In this document: positions 19,288 to 27,529 of the stretch, piece after piece | Numbering within the stretch: position 1 is the first letter of the stretch | Layout: each line of letters begins with the position of its first letter | Assembly: GCA_900642245.1 (NCBI GenBank) | Contig: CAAAJI010000492.1 | Coordinates: forward strand, 8,999-36,527 | Source: Fragilaria radians | Lineage: Eukaryota; Bacillariophyta; Fragilariophyceae; Fragilariales; Fragilariaceae | DNA: 27,529 nt | Direction of reading: 5' to 3' | The notes under the pieces: generated by a model | The model's database searches: none | What the model was told of the DNA's origin: nothing | The model's input: only the letters and a program-made list of their open reading frames with translations | Program-made: the position numbers and the translations under genes

Positions 19288-19978
19288 ATGAGTGAGGTTG
19301 TCAGAAATCGAATCTATGTTTTCCAAGATGATATTACTGATTTAGATATCATTTCCGGAACAAGAAAGTTATCTTTCAATAATGCAGGTATTGATGATGG
19401 CCTCATCGATTCTATCATGATAACCAGATGCGATGAATTGATACATTGCTAATCCCTTCTTTTAACTCTTCACTTACAACTTGCTAGGTAACAGGCGATT
19501 TCGCTTTCTTATTGCGTTTAATCTGAAACGATTTAAGGAATCCAATAAGCGGAGAGTGAAAAGCAGAGTGATAAATTCCTTACTCGATCAATTGGCATAC
19601 GCAGGATGCCGCTTCGTGAAAGGCTCTAGTAAGGTGACAATATCCGCGTCTCAGGAGAGTATTGAGCATTGTTTTGAAATTATGAATGCTCAAGAGGCCA
19701 GGGATAAGGTAAAGCATGCGCTACGAGATAATCGCTATGATCACAGTCTATCAGCCGCGTTAAGGAGTCTCGAAATCAGGAATACAGTGACCTGCTTGCA
19801 CAAATTAGAAATACCAGACGCGCATTACATTGCAGCAAATGCAAGGATCCTAAGTGTGCCACTTACTGGAAGAGAAAGAGAAACAAGTGCAAAATTGCTT
19901 CTCATGGATGCTGTGAATTCCGTTGGATCTCTATATGATTCAATTAATGGAAGAAACGACTTTTCTGGGAACTCTTAA
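19288..19978 (+). CDS. DUF6824-like protein, copy 2 (two exons)
   Basis: Same structure as copy 1: exon 1 19288-19387, a 100-bp intron 19388-19487 (GTATTG...TTGCTAG), and exon 2 19488-19978, for 196 aa. GNRRFR is at residues 34-39, followed by KRRVKSRVINSLLDQLAYAG and QEARDKVKHALRDNR. A stop just inside the intron frame in this copy confirms that the intron must be removed. Compared with copy 1, about 25 residues differ, clustered in the central SSKVTISASQESIEH region and the last 40 residues, while the GNRRFR core and the DAHYIAANARILSVPLTGRE block are nearly invariant. The conserved C-terminal block lies outside the usual DUF6824 core and may be a second functional part. Role unknown; probably soluble or nuclear. 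Confidence 0.8.
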
Positions 19979-21463
19979 TCCCTAGCATATGTCATCCAAG
20001 CAACAAGAGTGCCGCAAAACATTATCAAACCAATCGATGCGTAACATAACGCTTGCATCTGCTGAAGAGGGAGGAACATGATGGTGCAATTCAAGTATTC
20101 CCGAAAGCAATTTTTGATTACATCATGCATCTTTCCGGAATACACCTCCTTCTCACTTACTATGGGTCCAACAATACTTTTTTAAATTTGTAGTTATATA
20201 TGCATATATATATATATATATGCTATCATCATTTAGTTCATGATCTATATACTTAAATATTGATTATCATCTTTATGCATTACATGATTTCAAGTTGGAG
20301 AGGTTCTTTATCAATATAGATGTCAAAGTGGAGTAATAATGATATCATATGCCACATCTGTTTTGAATGCTGTTAATTTTCAGCTATCATGTCACCTGAA
20401 ACAATGTAATACAATAAAAGTATGATATTATTTTAGTGCAGTTTTGATAATTTAATCAAATATCACAAATTGAAGCATACTGAGAAGTGTATGCTATTTT
20501 GTTACTGTTAGAACTCCTGGATACTGGAAACTTCTTTATTTTATCAACATGACGCAGTTGTTTGCGCAATGGATACAATGGCAACAGTAGGGAAAATCTA
20601 GATATATATTCAATATTATTTAACGGTCACATTTCTTTTGTAACTGATTTGTTCAAATACTTTCTCCTTCTTTTGATACCAAGTGAATCACGATAAATTG
20701 AAATACAAGATTGATGACCAAATATACCATACTATAACTTTCAGAATAATCTAGCTTAGGGACCAAATATTAAATCTGAAAATATATATAATCAAAATGA
20801 ATCATGACTATACTACATCCTGTGGGAGGGGATTGTAATACTGAATAGAATCAATTTCTTCTGTCAAAGGTGCATGGTGCTCATTTGTCAAAATTGGGAC
20901 CCCCTTCAAAAAACTGCTATTGTTGGTTACATTATAGTGTAATTTTTGACTGAGTAATCTCTCGGTAACAAAGCTGATTGCACTTAAGTGACAGTAACTT
21001 GCTATTTCTGTCCATTAGCCTTTCTTTCGCTCTCCTCAAACGTTAGTGTTGTTACTCATGATCATACAAATTCTCATTCTATTTATCCATAATGTTTGCT
21101 CATGAGGTGTATTTGTAGAGATTATTTAGGTTGTAGATACAATAATTGTAACCTTTTCGTGTCTAGATTTTTGAATGTACATGAAGGTTGGTTGAGAAAT
21201 ATTCATTAACCGTCCACCTGAATTTCCCAGTAAACCCACGCACCTGTTTTCAAAGACACACGCCTTTTGTATGGTTTTGTATATCTGGACACACGCCCAG
21301 TATGCCAAGGCCATACAGCTTTGCCTCATCCAAGACTCGATTCATGTGGACTGCCAAAGTCATATTGGCTATGGAAAATGAGGAAACAATTTTCAATTTC
21401 CCTTTCAAGTCTGATTGATTGACCTATTCAGAAAAAATTGAAAATCCTTCCTGCAGTGAATCC
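19979..21463. other. Spacer between DUF6824 gene 2 and unknown gene 2
   Basis: It aligns with 13782-15082 at both ends, but the middle (20495-20825) is unrelated to the copy 1 middle. It contains a TA microsatellite (20195-20222). A purine/pyrimidine-biased stretch with repeated CACACGCC (21230-21300) is shared with copy 1 (14835-14900). No coding frame is conserved. Confidence 0.5.
20195..20222. repeat. TA microsatellite
   Basis: TATATATGCATATATATA continuing as an alternating run. It is the counterpart of 13985-14008 with a different arrangement. Confidence 0.75.
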
Positions 21464-22843
21464 ATGTCGTCACTCTCCTCTCTTTCGGATACGAAGAACC
21501 TCAATTGTCATGAATTTTACATCGTCCATGGTAGTGACTTTCATCGTATTGTGGCCATGATGATTGGAGTTACAAAAGATGAATATGGCATCGAACTATG
21601 CCTTCAGGAAGAACCCCTACTTTCCTTTTTGAGTGAAACTCAGCCAAAGAAGATTGTTTTACGAGAGGAGCTATTACGTCGTGCTACATTACAGAGAGCA
21701 ACGATCCTCCCTCGTCCAGCACAATGGGAACGAGAAAAGATTTTATCTGCACTGAGAAATGAATTTCCTCCCAAGTTGTCAACAGATGATGTTCAGTTTC
21801 TAACGGTTCAAGTGAATGCCTTAGTTGAGTTGTACATGAAAAAGAAGAAGGAACTCTTATCAAGTGACAAAAATGATGGACAAATTCAAGGTTGGACGTC
21901 AGAACTAAGTCATTTACGATTTTATCATTCCATAGTGATGGAAAGTCAAAGAGGCATGCAAGCAAGGACAACAGCAACAATGGCTGAGTCGTTGTCTGAT
22001 TTTTGGCAAAGTATGCAATTTTGGCGTGACGTTGAACATCGAATGAATGATAAATTATGGATCCCCGAATCGGTATCTATACCTGGTACTCGGTTTGAGA
22101 AACGACTCGAGTTACAAATTGTATTCCACAAACCAGTTTCCTTATCTGTATTGAGATCTAAATTCGAAAAGTTACGACAAAAGATGAAACGAATACACTG
22201 TTGTCAACCCGTTTTTGGTGAAAATCATAAAGTTGAACGTAATGGACAGTCGCAAAAGACTATTCCTCCTCGAATTCTTTACTTCCTTACACTACTTCGT
22301 GAATTTGGTATAGACTTGGAAGATTCCGATGACATTCCATTACCCAAAATTCCAGAAATATCTTGTCCTCACAAGGAGGAGGATCAGCAAACGAAGAATA
22401 TCGCAGAACCTGTAGGTGACATAAAGCTTGACAGCCCACAACCTCTTCCAATGGCATATCCAAGTCATTTTGAAATCGAAGTGGATAATCGTAACATTGC
22501 TGTAGAATCTGCTGCTATTGAAAATGCGGAAACAAATGACAGAATGACAGTCCCTTTAGAATCGGATTGGGAAACGACGGATTACAACATATTTTTGTCT
22601 TCATCTACGCTGTATACCAAGCAATTAAAAATGCTTCATAGCTTGGAGAATGACTTGATTTCTCTGGAATTAAAACGTATCTCTGTGACAAAAACTATAG
22701 AATCAAATCCCCGAATAACGACCATGTTGGATACCTTCTGTCATCAAAAAGAGGAATCCATTATCTCACTCAAGCGTCAAATGTCCAATCTAAAGGATAT
22801 TACAGAAACATATGCAAAACGATGTCGTATCAACAATGCGTAA
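21464..22843 (+). CDS. Unrecognised coiled-coil-tailed protein, copy 2 (intact)
   Basis: 459 aa from ATG 21464 to TAA 22841-22843. The frame is open a little further upstream but without ATG, and the first in-frame stop lies just before 21419. The N-terminus is Ser-rich (MSSLSSLSDTKN). A helical, charged body (REELLRRATLQRATILPRPA) includes two Trp-rich helices around FWQSMQFWRDVEHRMNDKLW. A linker varies between copies (an extra Cys-containing insert after residue 250, IHCCQPVFGENHK), and an acidic stretch is present. The C-terminal 65 residues (LELKRISVTK, SLKRQMSNLKDITETYAKR) look like a short coiled coil. No targeting signal. I do not recognise the family; it may be diatom-specific. It lies between DUF6824 and PRP38 in both copies, but nothing indicates joint function. 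Confidence 0.8.
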   Translation: MSSLSSLSDTKNLNCHEFYIVHGSDFHRIVAMMIGVTKDEYGIELCLQEEPLLSFLSETQPKKIVLREELLRRATLQRATILPRPAQWEREKILSALRNEFPPKLSTDDVQFLTVQVNALVELYMKKKKELLSSDKNDGQIQGWTSELSHLRFYHSIVMESQRGMQARTTATMAESLSDFWQSMQFWRDVEHRMNDKLWIPESVSIPGTRFEKRLELQIVFHKPVSLSVLRSKFEKLRQKMKRIHCCQPVFGENHKVERNGQSQKTIPPRILYFLTLLREFGIDLEDSDDIPLPKIPEISCPHKEEDQQTKNIAEPVGDIKLDSPQPLPMAYPSHFEIEVDNRNIAVESAAIENAETNDRMTVPLESDWETTDYNIFLSSSTLYTKQLKMLHSLENDLISLELKRISVTKTIESNPRITTMLDTFCHQKEESIISLKRQMSNLKDITETYAKRCRINNA

Positions 22844-23145
22844 CGATTTCCATTATGAATTAAAATAGTAATGTATACTGTATAGTTCTGGGATGAGTTA
22901 TTAACTTGGTTTTCAAAATCGTAAGTCTTTCGTTACCAAAAAATGGAAACAATATTAAAAATAGAACAAAACGTAGCATTGTTAGAGATCTTTCAGAATG
23001 GATGATATAGAACTCTTTGTTTACGTTCCAATGATAGACCATTGCATGCATTCTGGGATCTAGAGCGCACCTATTTTGGTGATCATATGATATATGCATG
23101 GCATCCATCATCCCAAAAAATGTTGATAAATCTGTCCTGTCAGCC
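22844..23145. other. Convergent 3' spacer
   Basis: About 300 bp between the tails of the unknown gene and PRP38, mostly shared with 16452-16737 of copy 1. It should hold both polyadenylation regions. No other feature is seen. Confidence 0.5.
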
Positions 23146-24090
23146 TCATTTTCGAAGTGGTTGCAATCCCAATTTTTGACGTTCTTGATTCCAATACTCT
23201 TCTGAGAATTCTTCCACCGCCTCCGGCTTATTTCTTTCTTTACTATTTTTGTGGTCAGTCCCTACCTTGTTGGGTACAGCAGAATCGGCTGTTGATTTGA
23301 AGAGACTACCATAGGGAGATTTTTGTTTCTGTCGCTTTTTGATTGGATTGGATTCTTTATGATTGTTGTTGTTGTTGATATCGTTTGCATCATCTTCAAT
23401 CTCATGAATCCTTTTCTTTGTATTCAATGTATTGTGAGATGCCATTCTAGATTCCCAAAGAATCTTGGCGGGGATACTTCCGTCCACAACTTTTTGATAT
23501 AAATAATCTTCCAAGGATCGATTGCCTAATGCCGAAAGGATGGGTGACATGTATGCAGTTTCCAAATATCCCTCATCCAACAAATGCTTTCGTGAGGGTA
23601 ATCGTGGTAATGCAATACCACAGACACAATTGTTATGTAATAATTGATGTATCAATTGATCCATCGTTATCAATTTCCATTCTGTGATATCACGAAAGCA
23701 TAATTTACAATATTCAGTATACAGGGGTTCTAACGATGGATAAATATCCGCGGGACGACCTGTCAGACGTTTGTAGAATGCTCCTAATGCCCGGACATAT
23801 TTAAATTCCGTCGCATCCAAAAAGGCATCGATCAATTCGGTGGGGGGTGATATTTGTAATAATTTCAAAACTAGGCATACGAATTTCGTCGGCTGTGCAT
23901 TTCCTCCGAAGGTACCACCGATGCATGTTATTTTGGTTGCCTTTTCCAAAATATCGACAGCCGTCAATCCAAAACACTCCTCCTTCCAATATCGACAATC
24001 ATATATCTTCTGTCGAGTAATATACTCCATGAGATTTTGTGGATCGGTCCCATGTACCGCTGCTGCAAGTGGATCCGTAACATTGGCCAT
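23146..24090 (-). CDS. PRP38: PRP38 pre-mRNA splicing factor, copy 2 (complete)
   Basis: 314 aa, starting at ATG 24090. An in-frame ATG-less extension to 24159 is rejected because MANVTDP matches the usual PRP38A start MAN. The conserved PRP38 domain spans about 10-170: VHGTDPQNL at 12-20, YWKEECFGL at 34-42, GGTFGGNAQPTKFVCLVLK at 58-76, EFKYVRALGAFYKRLTG at 95-111, PLYTEYCKL at 122-130 and CGIALPRLPSR at 157-167. A basic, Asn-rich linker with KKRQKQK follows, then the C-terminal EEYWNQERQKLGLQPLRK, a short motif seen in several spliceosomal proteins. PRP38 joins the U4/U6.U5 tri-snRNP and is needed to release U4 during activation. No introns are visible. The gene is divergent from the gene at 24253, with 162 bp between starts, so a shared promoter is likely. 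Confidence 0.95.
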   Translation of the reverse strand: MANVTDPLAAAVHGTDPQNLMEYITRQKIYDCRYWKEECFGLTAVDILEKATKITCIGGTFGGNAQPTKFVCLVLKLLQISPPTELIDAFLDATEFKYVRALGAFYKRLTGRPADIYPSLEPLYTEYCKLCFRDITEWKLITMDQLIHQLLHNNCVCGIALPRLPSRKHLLDEGYLETAYMSPILSALGNRSLEDYLYQKVVDGSIPAKILWESRMASHNTLNTKKRIHEIEDDANDINNNNNHKESNPIKKRQKQKSPYGSLFKSTADSAVPNKVGTDHKNSKERNKPEAVEEFSEEYWNQERQKLGLQPLRK

Positions 24091-24252
24091 GATGGAATTA
24101 AGATTATATACATAGTGTCGAATAGTCGTTTGCCTAGTAAAGCAGTATACAGTACTCAAGTTTTAAAAAGTGTTGTTCGTTACGAAATCGATTTTTTTTT
24201 TAATAAACGTTAAGGAACAAAATAAGAATTTTTGTCGCTGATTAAAGAGGAA

Positions 24253-24714
24253 ATGTCACATGACGATCCAAACTCTTCGATAGCTCTCCATGAGCTCATT
24301 GAAATTGATTTACATTCAAATACAGAAAATGGTAATGCTGATGCTTGTGAATTATTTGAAAATAAATCATCGCAACATGTATCCGAAATACCCTCTTGCC
24401 AGGCAGTCGCTGCGTCTGACAAGATAGATCTCAATGTTCAAAAGCTAGGCAATGAGAGCAATGGTGATAATGAGAAAGAAAACGATTGTAGTACATCTCC
24501 CAAATCGAACATGAAGAAATCATTACAGTATGGTGATGGCAGTTTGACTGCTGCTGTGACTCGAATGGCATTTTCGTTGGAGCGAGCATTATGGAATTGT
24601 GGACCATGTCAAAGCTATCAACGAAAGCAAGTAGAATATGAGGAACGTACTAGACCTGATTCTACGCTACCTTTGGATGTACAACTTTATCAACACTACA
24701 TTTCTGATGACTAA
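24253..24714 (+). CDS. Unrecognised acidic protein divergent from PRP38
   Basis: 153 aa from ATG 24253 to TAA 24712-24714. The first hundred residues are acidic and Asn/Ser-rich, probably disordered (EIDLHSNTENGNADACELFE; NESNGDNEKENDCSTSPKSN). The last 50 are more ordered: GDGSLTAAVTRMAFSLERAL, WNCGPCQSYQRKQVEYEERT, ending DVQLYQHYISDD. CGPC is a thioredoxin-like CxxC, but the surroundings do not fit a thioredoxin fold. No signal peptide. Family not recognised. It shares the 162-bp intergenic region with PRP38. Confidence 0.65.
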   Translation: MSHDDPNSSIALHELIEIDLHSNTENGNADACELFENKSSQHVSEIPSCQAVAASDKIDLNVQKLGNESNGDNEKENDCSTSPKSNMKKSLQYGDGSLTAAVTRMAFSLERALWNCGPCQSYQRKQVEYEERTRPDSTLPLDVQLYQHYISDD

Positions 24715-24904
24715 GGAACGTGGTAGATGCTTTTTCTTGTAAAGAGGAGATAGGGACTGCAGATATTGTCGTCCTATACCATACTTATTGGGATTTATCT
24801 ATATATTCTCTAATTTGCCAGTATAACAATAGATTCTCATTTTTGTGTCAACCTGTCAACAGATTTTCCCTACTGAATAGTTCACACTCGACTGGATTTA
24901 TCGT

Positions 24905-25228
24905 TCATCTATTTTCCTCAAGAGTGACATCCTTGTCATTCGAAGCCAATATGAATTCACGACATCGTCGACTTTTATCACGTAAACGATCCATACGATC
25001 CCCCAATAATTTGATATTGTCACGTGCCGCCTCCAACATGTATAACGTCGATTGAAGAGCCACCCGCAGTTGGACAATTAGTTCCAATTCGGTTGGTGGG
25101 AGGCGAGTAGTTGGGGAACTTTCATTATGGTTATGGGTGGATTCATTATCCAGAGCCGTCGTCGTCGTTGTTGTTGATGCGTTTAAGCATTCGCCATCTT
25201 CACTGGTGCTATGTGAACGAATGTCCAT
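24905..25228 (-). CDS. Small helical protein, unrecognised
   Basis: 107 aa from ATG 25228. Residues 1-45 are low-complexity (Ser/Thr/Asn/His with a Thr run encoded by a GTC/GTT triplet microsatellite). Residues 47-95 (LELIVQLRVALQSTLYMLEA, then ARDNIKLLGDRMDRLRDKSR) form a continuous amphipathic helix suited to a coiled-coil subunit of a larger complex. Length and layout resemble small BLOC/BORC-type or Mediator-type subunits, but I cannot assign one. It is convergent with the gene ending at 24714 and divergent from that starting at 25501. Confidence 0.62.
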   Translation of the reverse strand: MDIRSHSTSEDGECLNASTTTTTTALDNESTHNHNESSPTTRLPPTELELIVQLRVALQSTLYMLEAARDNIKLLGDRMDRLRDKSRRCREFILASNDKDVTLEENR

Positions 25229-25500
25229 TATTTATTGAAAAATGAACAAATATTGGATCAACAGGATGATTCGATCAAAATCGTGACTTACGGACGGACC
25301 AATGTTCTCGCGTTCTCAAAGGCAACTACCATTCACACATCGCTGTGCCCCACTTCCGCGCCGCCTAATAACGTCGTTATATTTCTTGACTATTTCTTCC
25401 CTCCAAGCTCATCCTTTTGGAATGTTTCTAATCGCACCAATTTTGGAATCACATTTTTCTATTCCATCCAAAAAAGATTTCATTCATTCAATACGTAGCA

Positions 25501-26322
25501 ATGATGACTGATCTTGGTTTAAAGGCTAATGAAAATGACCACGAAACGATCGAACAAGGTCTGGCACAAAACCTTCGCGGGAAAAAGGATTCTGACGACA
25601 ATTCCACAACTTTGGAAACAGAAAAGGATTTAGAAGAGTCTATATGGGATCTTCGCAATATTTATCTATCAATTGACTATGATATCTCATTATGGGAATC
25701 TCTCTTTGCATGCTTCGACACCTCCAATTCCAATACACCTGACGATCATGATGAAAGTAGAATCGGACATGAATGTTCGGAAAAGCAGCAAAATAATCAA
25801 ACCAAAGAATCCTTCTCTCTGCTGTCCTTCCATTCAAGTCGGAATCAGAATTCCATGTTGACTTTAGAGACAATCTCGAAGTTTTTAGATATTCCAATCA
25901 ATGACATTCCAACAAAGTATCTTACCATGTCTCCAGCATCGGATGGAATGTTATGTCTACAACTGGATCATCCTCATGCTCATGATGATCTTCTACTTAG
26001 CTTGACGAATGCCTTGTGGCGTGTCAGCATGGAACTACACACACGAATCGTAGCCAAACGAGCACAGTCCGTTCCAGATCAGATTCGTATTTTGAATGCT
26101 GCAATACATAACCTAACCGATCTAAATCAGATACAGTTACAGCAAAGTCTACCACGTCTTCCTGTCAATCTTCCGAATGAGGAAACATTGGTTGATCGCG
26201 ATACAAAATATGAACGGAATGTCCTTGCCGATTGTACCGGACGAATCCTTCCAGGTGCTATACGTCGTGCTCATTCTCAAGCGATACCGAATTCGAAAAC
26301 AATCCAATGGAATTTCAAATAA
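25501..26322 (+). CDS. Unrecognised 273-aa protein
   Basis: An intact frame from ATG 25501 (a second ATG follows immediately) to TAA 26320-26322. The N-terminal 110 residues are acidic and hydrophilic, with an ordered patch DLRNIYLSIDYDISLWESLF. The central part reads FLDIPINDIPTKYLTMSP, then HDDLLLSLTNALWRVSMELH, RIVAKRAQSVPDQIRILNAA and IHNLTDLNQIQLQQSLPRLP, all predicted helical. The last 50 residues are polar. There is no signal peptide or membrane segment. Family not recognised. It is divergent from 25228 with 272 bp between starts. Confidence 0.68.
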   Translation: MMTDLGLKANENDHETIEQGLAQNLRGKKDSDDNSTTLETEKDLEESIWDLRNIYLSIDYDISLWESLFACFDTSNSNTPDDHDESRIGHECSEKQQNNQTKESFSLLSFHSSRNQNSMLTLETISKFLDIPINDIPTKYLTMSPASDGMLCLQLDHPHAHDDLLLSLTNALWRVSMELHTRIVAKRAQSVPDQIRILNAAIHNLTDLNQIQLQQSLPRLPVNLPNEETLVDRDTKYERNVLADCTGRILPGAIRRAHSQAIPNSKTIQWNFK

Positions 26323-27130
26323 AGAAAATAGTTGGAAGAAGATACGCTGACATTCAACTTTCATTACGCCCAGAAATCACTTTTGTGATTCCCGCCTAAT
26401 AAATGTACTAATTGGAAAACAAACTGCACATCATTCGAAATTGGAGCTTGTTGTCACCAGATGAGAAAAAAGTACATGTTTTTTCAAATAATATCAATTT
26501 AATCCAACTACAGAATTGTGTTTACATTTGCATTACTGTCCATTTGGACGTTTGATCAAAAACTCGTAAGTTGAGATGAGTTTTGATACGTCACCTCGCA
26601 TGATTTGAATGATAAGCATACACACATTTGCATTTGGGACGATGATCTTGTTCCTGCTGAGCACTTTCATGCTGAGATGTTCCTGCGATTGCTTCAAAAA
26701 TTTCTAAAGTACATATCCCAACCTAGGATACGGATAAACTGTCATGGAAATTAGAAAGGCATATGCATTGTCGATCCAATTGAAAAAAATCATTTTCAGA
26801 CTCTCAAAATTGTAGAAATTCAGGCTCCTTGCTATTCACAGTCTGTCTGGGAAAGCTACGTCAAGTCACGTATTCTGAAAATTGAGGATGGGTCTAGATG
26901 GGGAATAGACTATACACTGCATTACAATCCTCTTTGGCCTCGTGATATTTATCATTCACCTTCCCTTTTCACTTTCCATCACCACTGCTATATTTGACTT
27001 GATTTTTTCTGTAGGGTAGCGAGAATATCTAAAGGAAATCAAACTACCTTTATGGGGACGTTGCTTGCTGTAAACATAGTTCGACACAGGAACTACTTAC
27101 TACTAGGTGAGAGAGTAGTAACATGATCTA
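26323..27130. other. Convergent spacer, nothing recognised
   Basis: About 800 bp between two convergent 3' ends. It is AT-rich with no substantial open frame, no RNA gene that I can fold and no obvious repeat. Confidence 0.55.
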
Positions 27131-27529
27131 TTATTTCTTTATATCCGTTTTTTCCGACTCTAACATTGATTCTAAACGTTGCAATCGCCATTGGGCTCTT
27201 GATTGAAGACTAGCAATTTGACGTAACATGACATCCCGGTCCATCAATGGTAGATCCATACTCGATTCGGATGATGAACGTGAGGTGACATTATCTGTTG
27301 CTGGTAACGAATTATAAAATCGATCGTTTGTGTTGATTGTTTTCCGTAACTCCATTAGTTTGGAATATGTTATTGGATTCTCCATATCTGCTTCTAAAGT
27401 AGCAGCAGCTTCCATATAGGATGGTTCCGAATACTTCCAAAAGGCATTCGCAAGGACAGGAGTCAATGTCATGCCCTCTATCACAGATTGACCAATATCT
27501 ACTCCATATCCTGCCTCTATAATCTCGGG
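27131..27529 (-). CDS. C-terminal part of an unrecognised protein (5' end beyond window)
   Basis: The frame is open from the right edge (phase 0 at 27529) to TAA 27131-27133, giving 132 visible residues. It begins PEIIEAGYGVDIGQSVIEGM and continues TLTPVLANAFWKYSEPSYME. A Ser-rich linker (SRSSSESSMD) follows, then a C-terminal helix RQIASLQSRAQWRLQRLESM ending in KTDIKK. The composition is clearly protein-like. No domain can be named from this piece. Confidence 0.65.
   Translation of the reverse strand, partial: PEIIEAGYGVDIGQSVIEGMTLTPVLANAFWKYSEPSYMEAAATLEADMENPITYSKLMELRKTINTNDRFYNSLPATDNVTSRSSSESSMDLPLMDRDVMLRQIASLQSRAQWRLQRLESMLESEKTDIKK

Larger units (their letters stand above)
17477..23831 (+). 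repeat. Tandem segmental duplication, copy 2
   Basis: Homologous to 11486-17438 in the same orientation. It is longer by about 400 bp, mainly because of extra sequence at 17690-18010 and a replaced block at 20495-20825. Homology may extend further right, since the copy 1 counterpart is lost in the gap. All genes in this copy are intact. Confidence 0.93.

Noticed and set aside
24720..25055. Plus-strand frame overlapping the small helical protein gene
   Set aside because: It lies largely antisense to the better-supported minus-strand frame at 24905-25228 and starts right after another gene's stop without a clear start context.

Overview
The window looks like AT-rich nuclear DNA of a diatom (a stramenopile alga). 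Four things suggest this: short GT-AG introns of about 80-140 bp; two genes carrying the GNRRFR signature of the diatom-expanded DUF6824 family; a secreted Pro/Thr/Ser-repeat protein of the kind common in diatom cell-wall and secretome sets; and a Ty1/copia-type retroelement relic. There are no bacterial operons or ribosome binding sites, and genes are mostly single units with AT-rich spacers between them. The assignment rests on recognised families, not on a search.

Left part (1-11436). A minus-strand multi-exon gene runs off the left edge and is probably a DDHD-type intracellular phospholipase. A gene-poor stretch with several short degenerate tandem repeats follows (1471-3645). Next come a gene with PKA-like RRxS sites and a broken C-terminal frame (3646-4354), a small secreted protein of bacterial type on the minus strand (5026-5475), a decayed copia-like fragment (about 6750-7440), and two small related MGN-starting genes in tandem with frame-shifted tails (7781-8150 and 8392-8791). 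Last is a spliced secreted protein with a basic Lys/Gly segment and 78-bp PT-rich repeats (10219-11436).

Central part (11486-23831). A tandem segmental duplication of about 6 kb dominates the window, with a 20-N assembly gap (17439-17458) between the copies. In order, each copy holds: a minus-strand fragment of an unknown gene at its left boundary; a long non-coding stretch; three hairpin-like repeats; a two-exon DUF6824 gene (+); an unrecognised coiled-coil gene (+); and, tail to tail with it, a PRP38 pre-mRNA splicing factor (-). Copy 2 is intact. In copy 1 the unknown gene carries a +1 frameshift and PRP38 is cut by the gap. The DUF6824 pair differs at about 25 of 196 residues, yet both copies keep open frames and the same 100-bp intron. 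The arrangement is either a true tandem duplication or two divergent haplotypes joined end to end by the assembler.

Right part (24090-27529). PRP38 shares a short divergent promoter region with an unrecognised 153-aa gene. Two further unrecognised genes follow in divergent orientation (24905-25228 minus, 25501-26322 plus). The C-terminal end of another minus-strand gene enters from the right edge. I recognise no shared pathway among the neighbours; housekeeping genes (PRP38, DDHD lipase) are mixed with lineage-specific ones.
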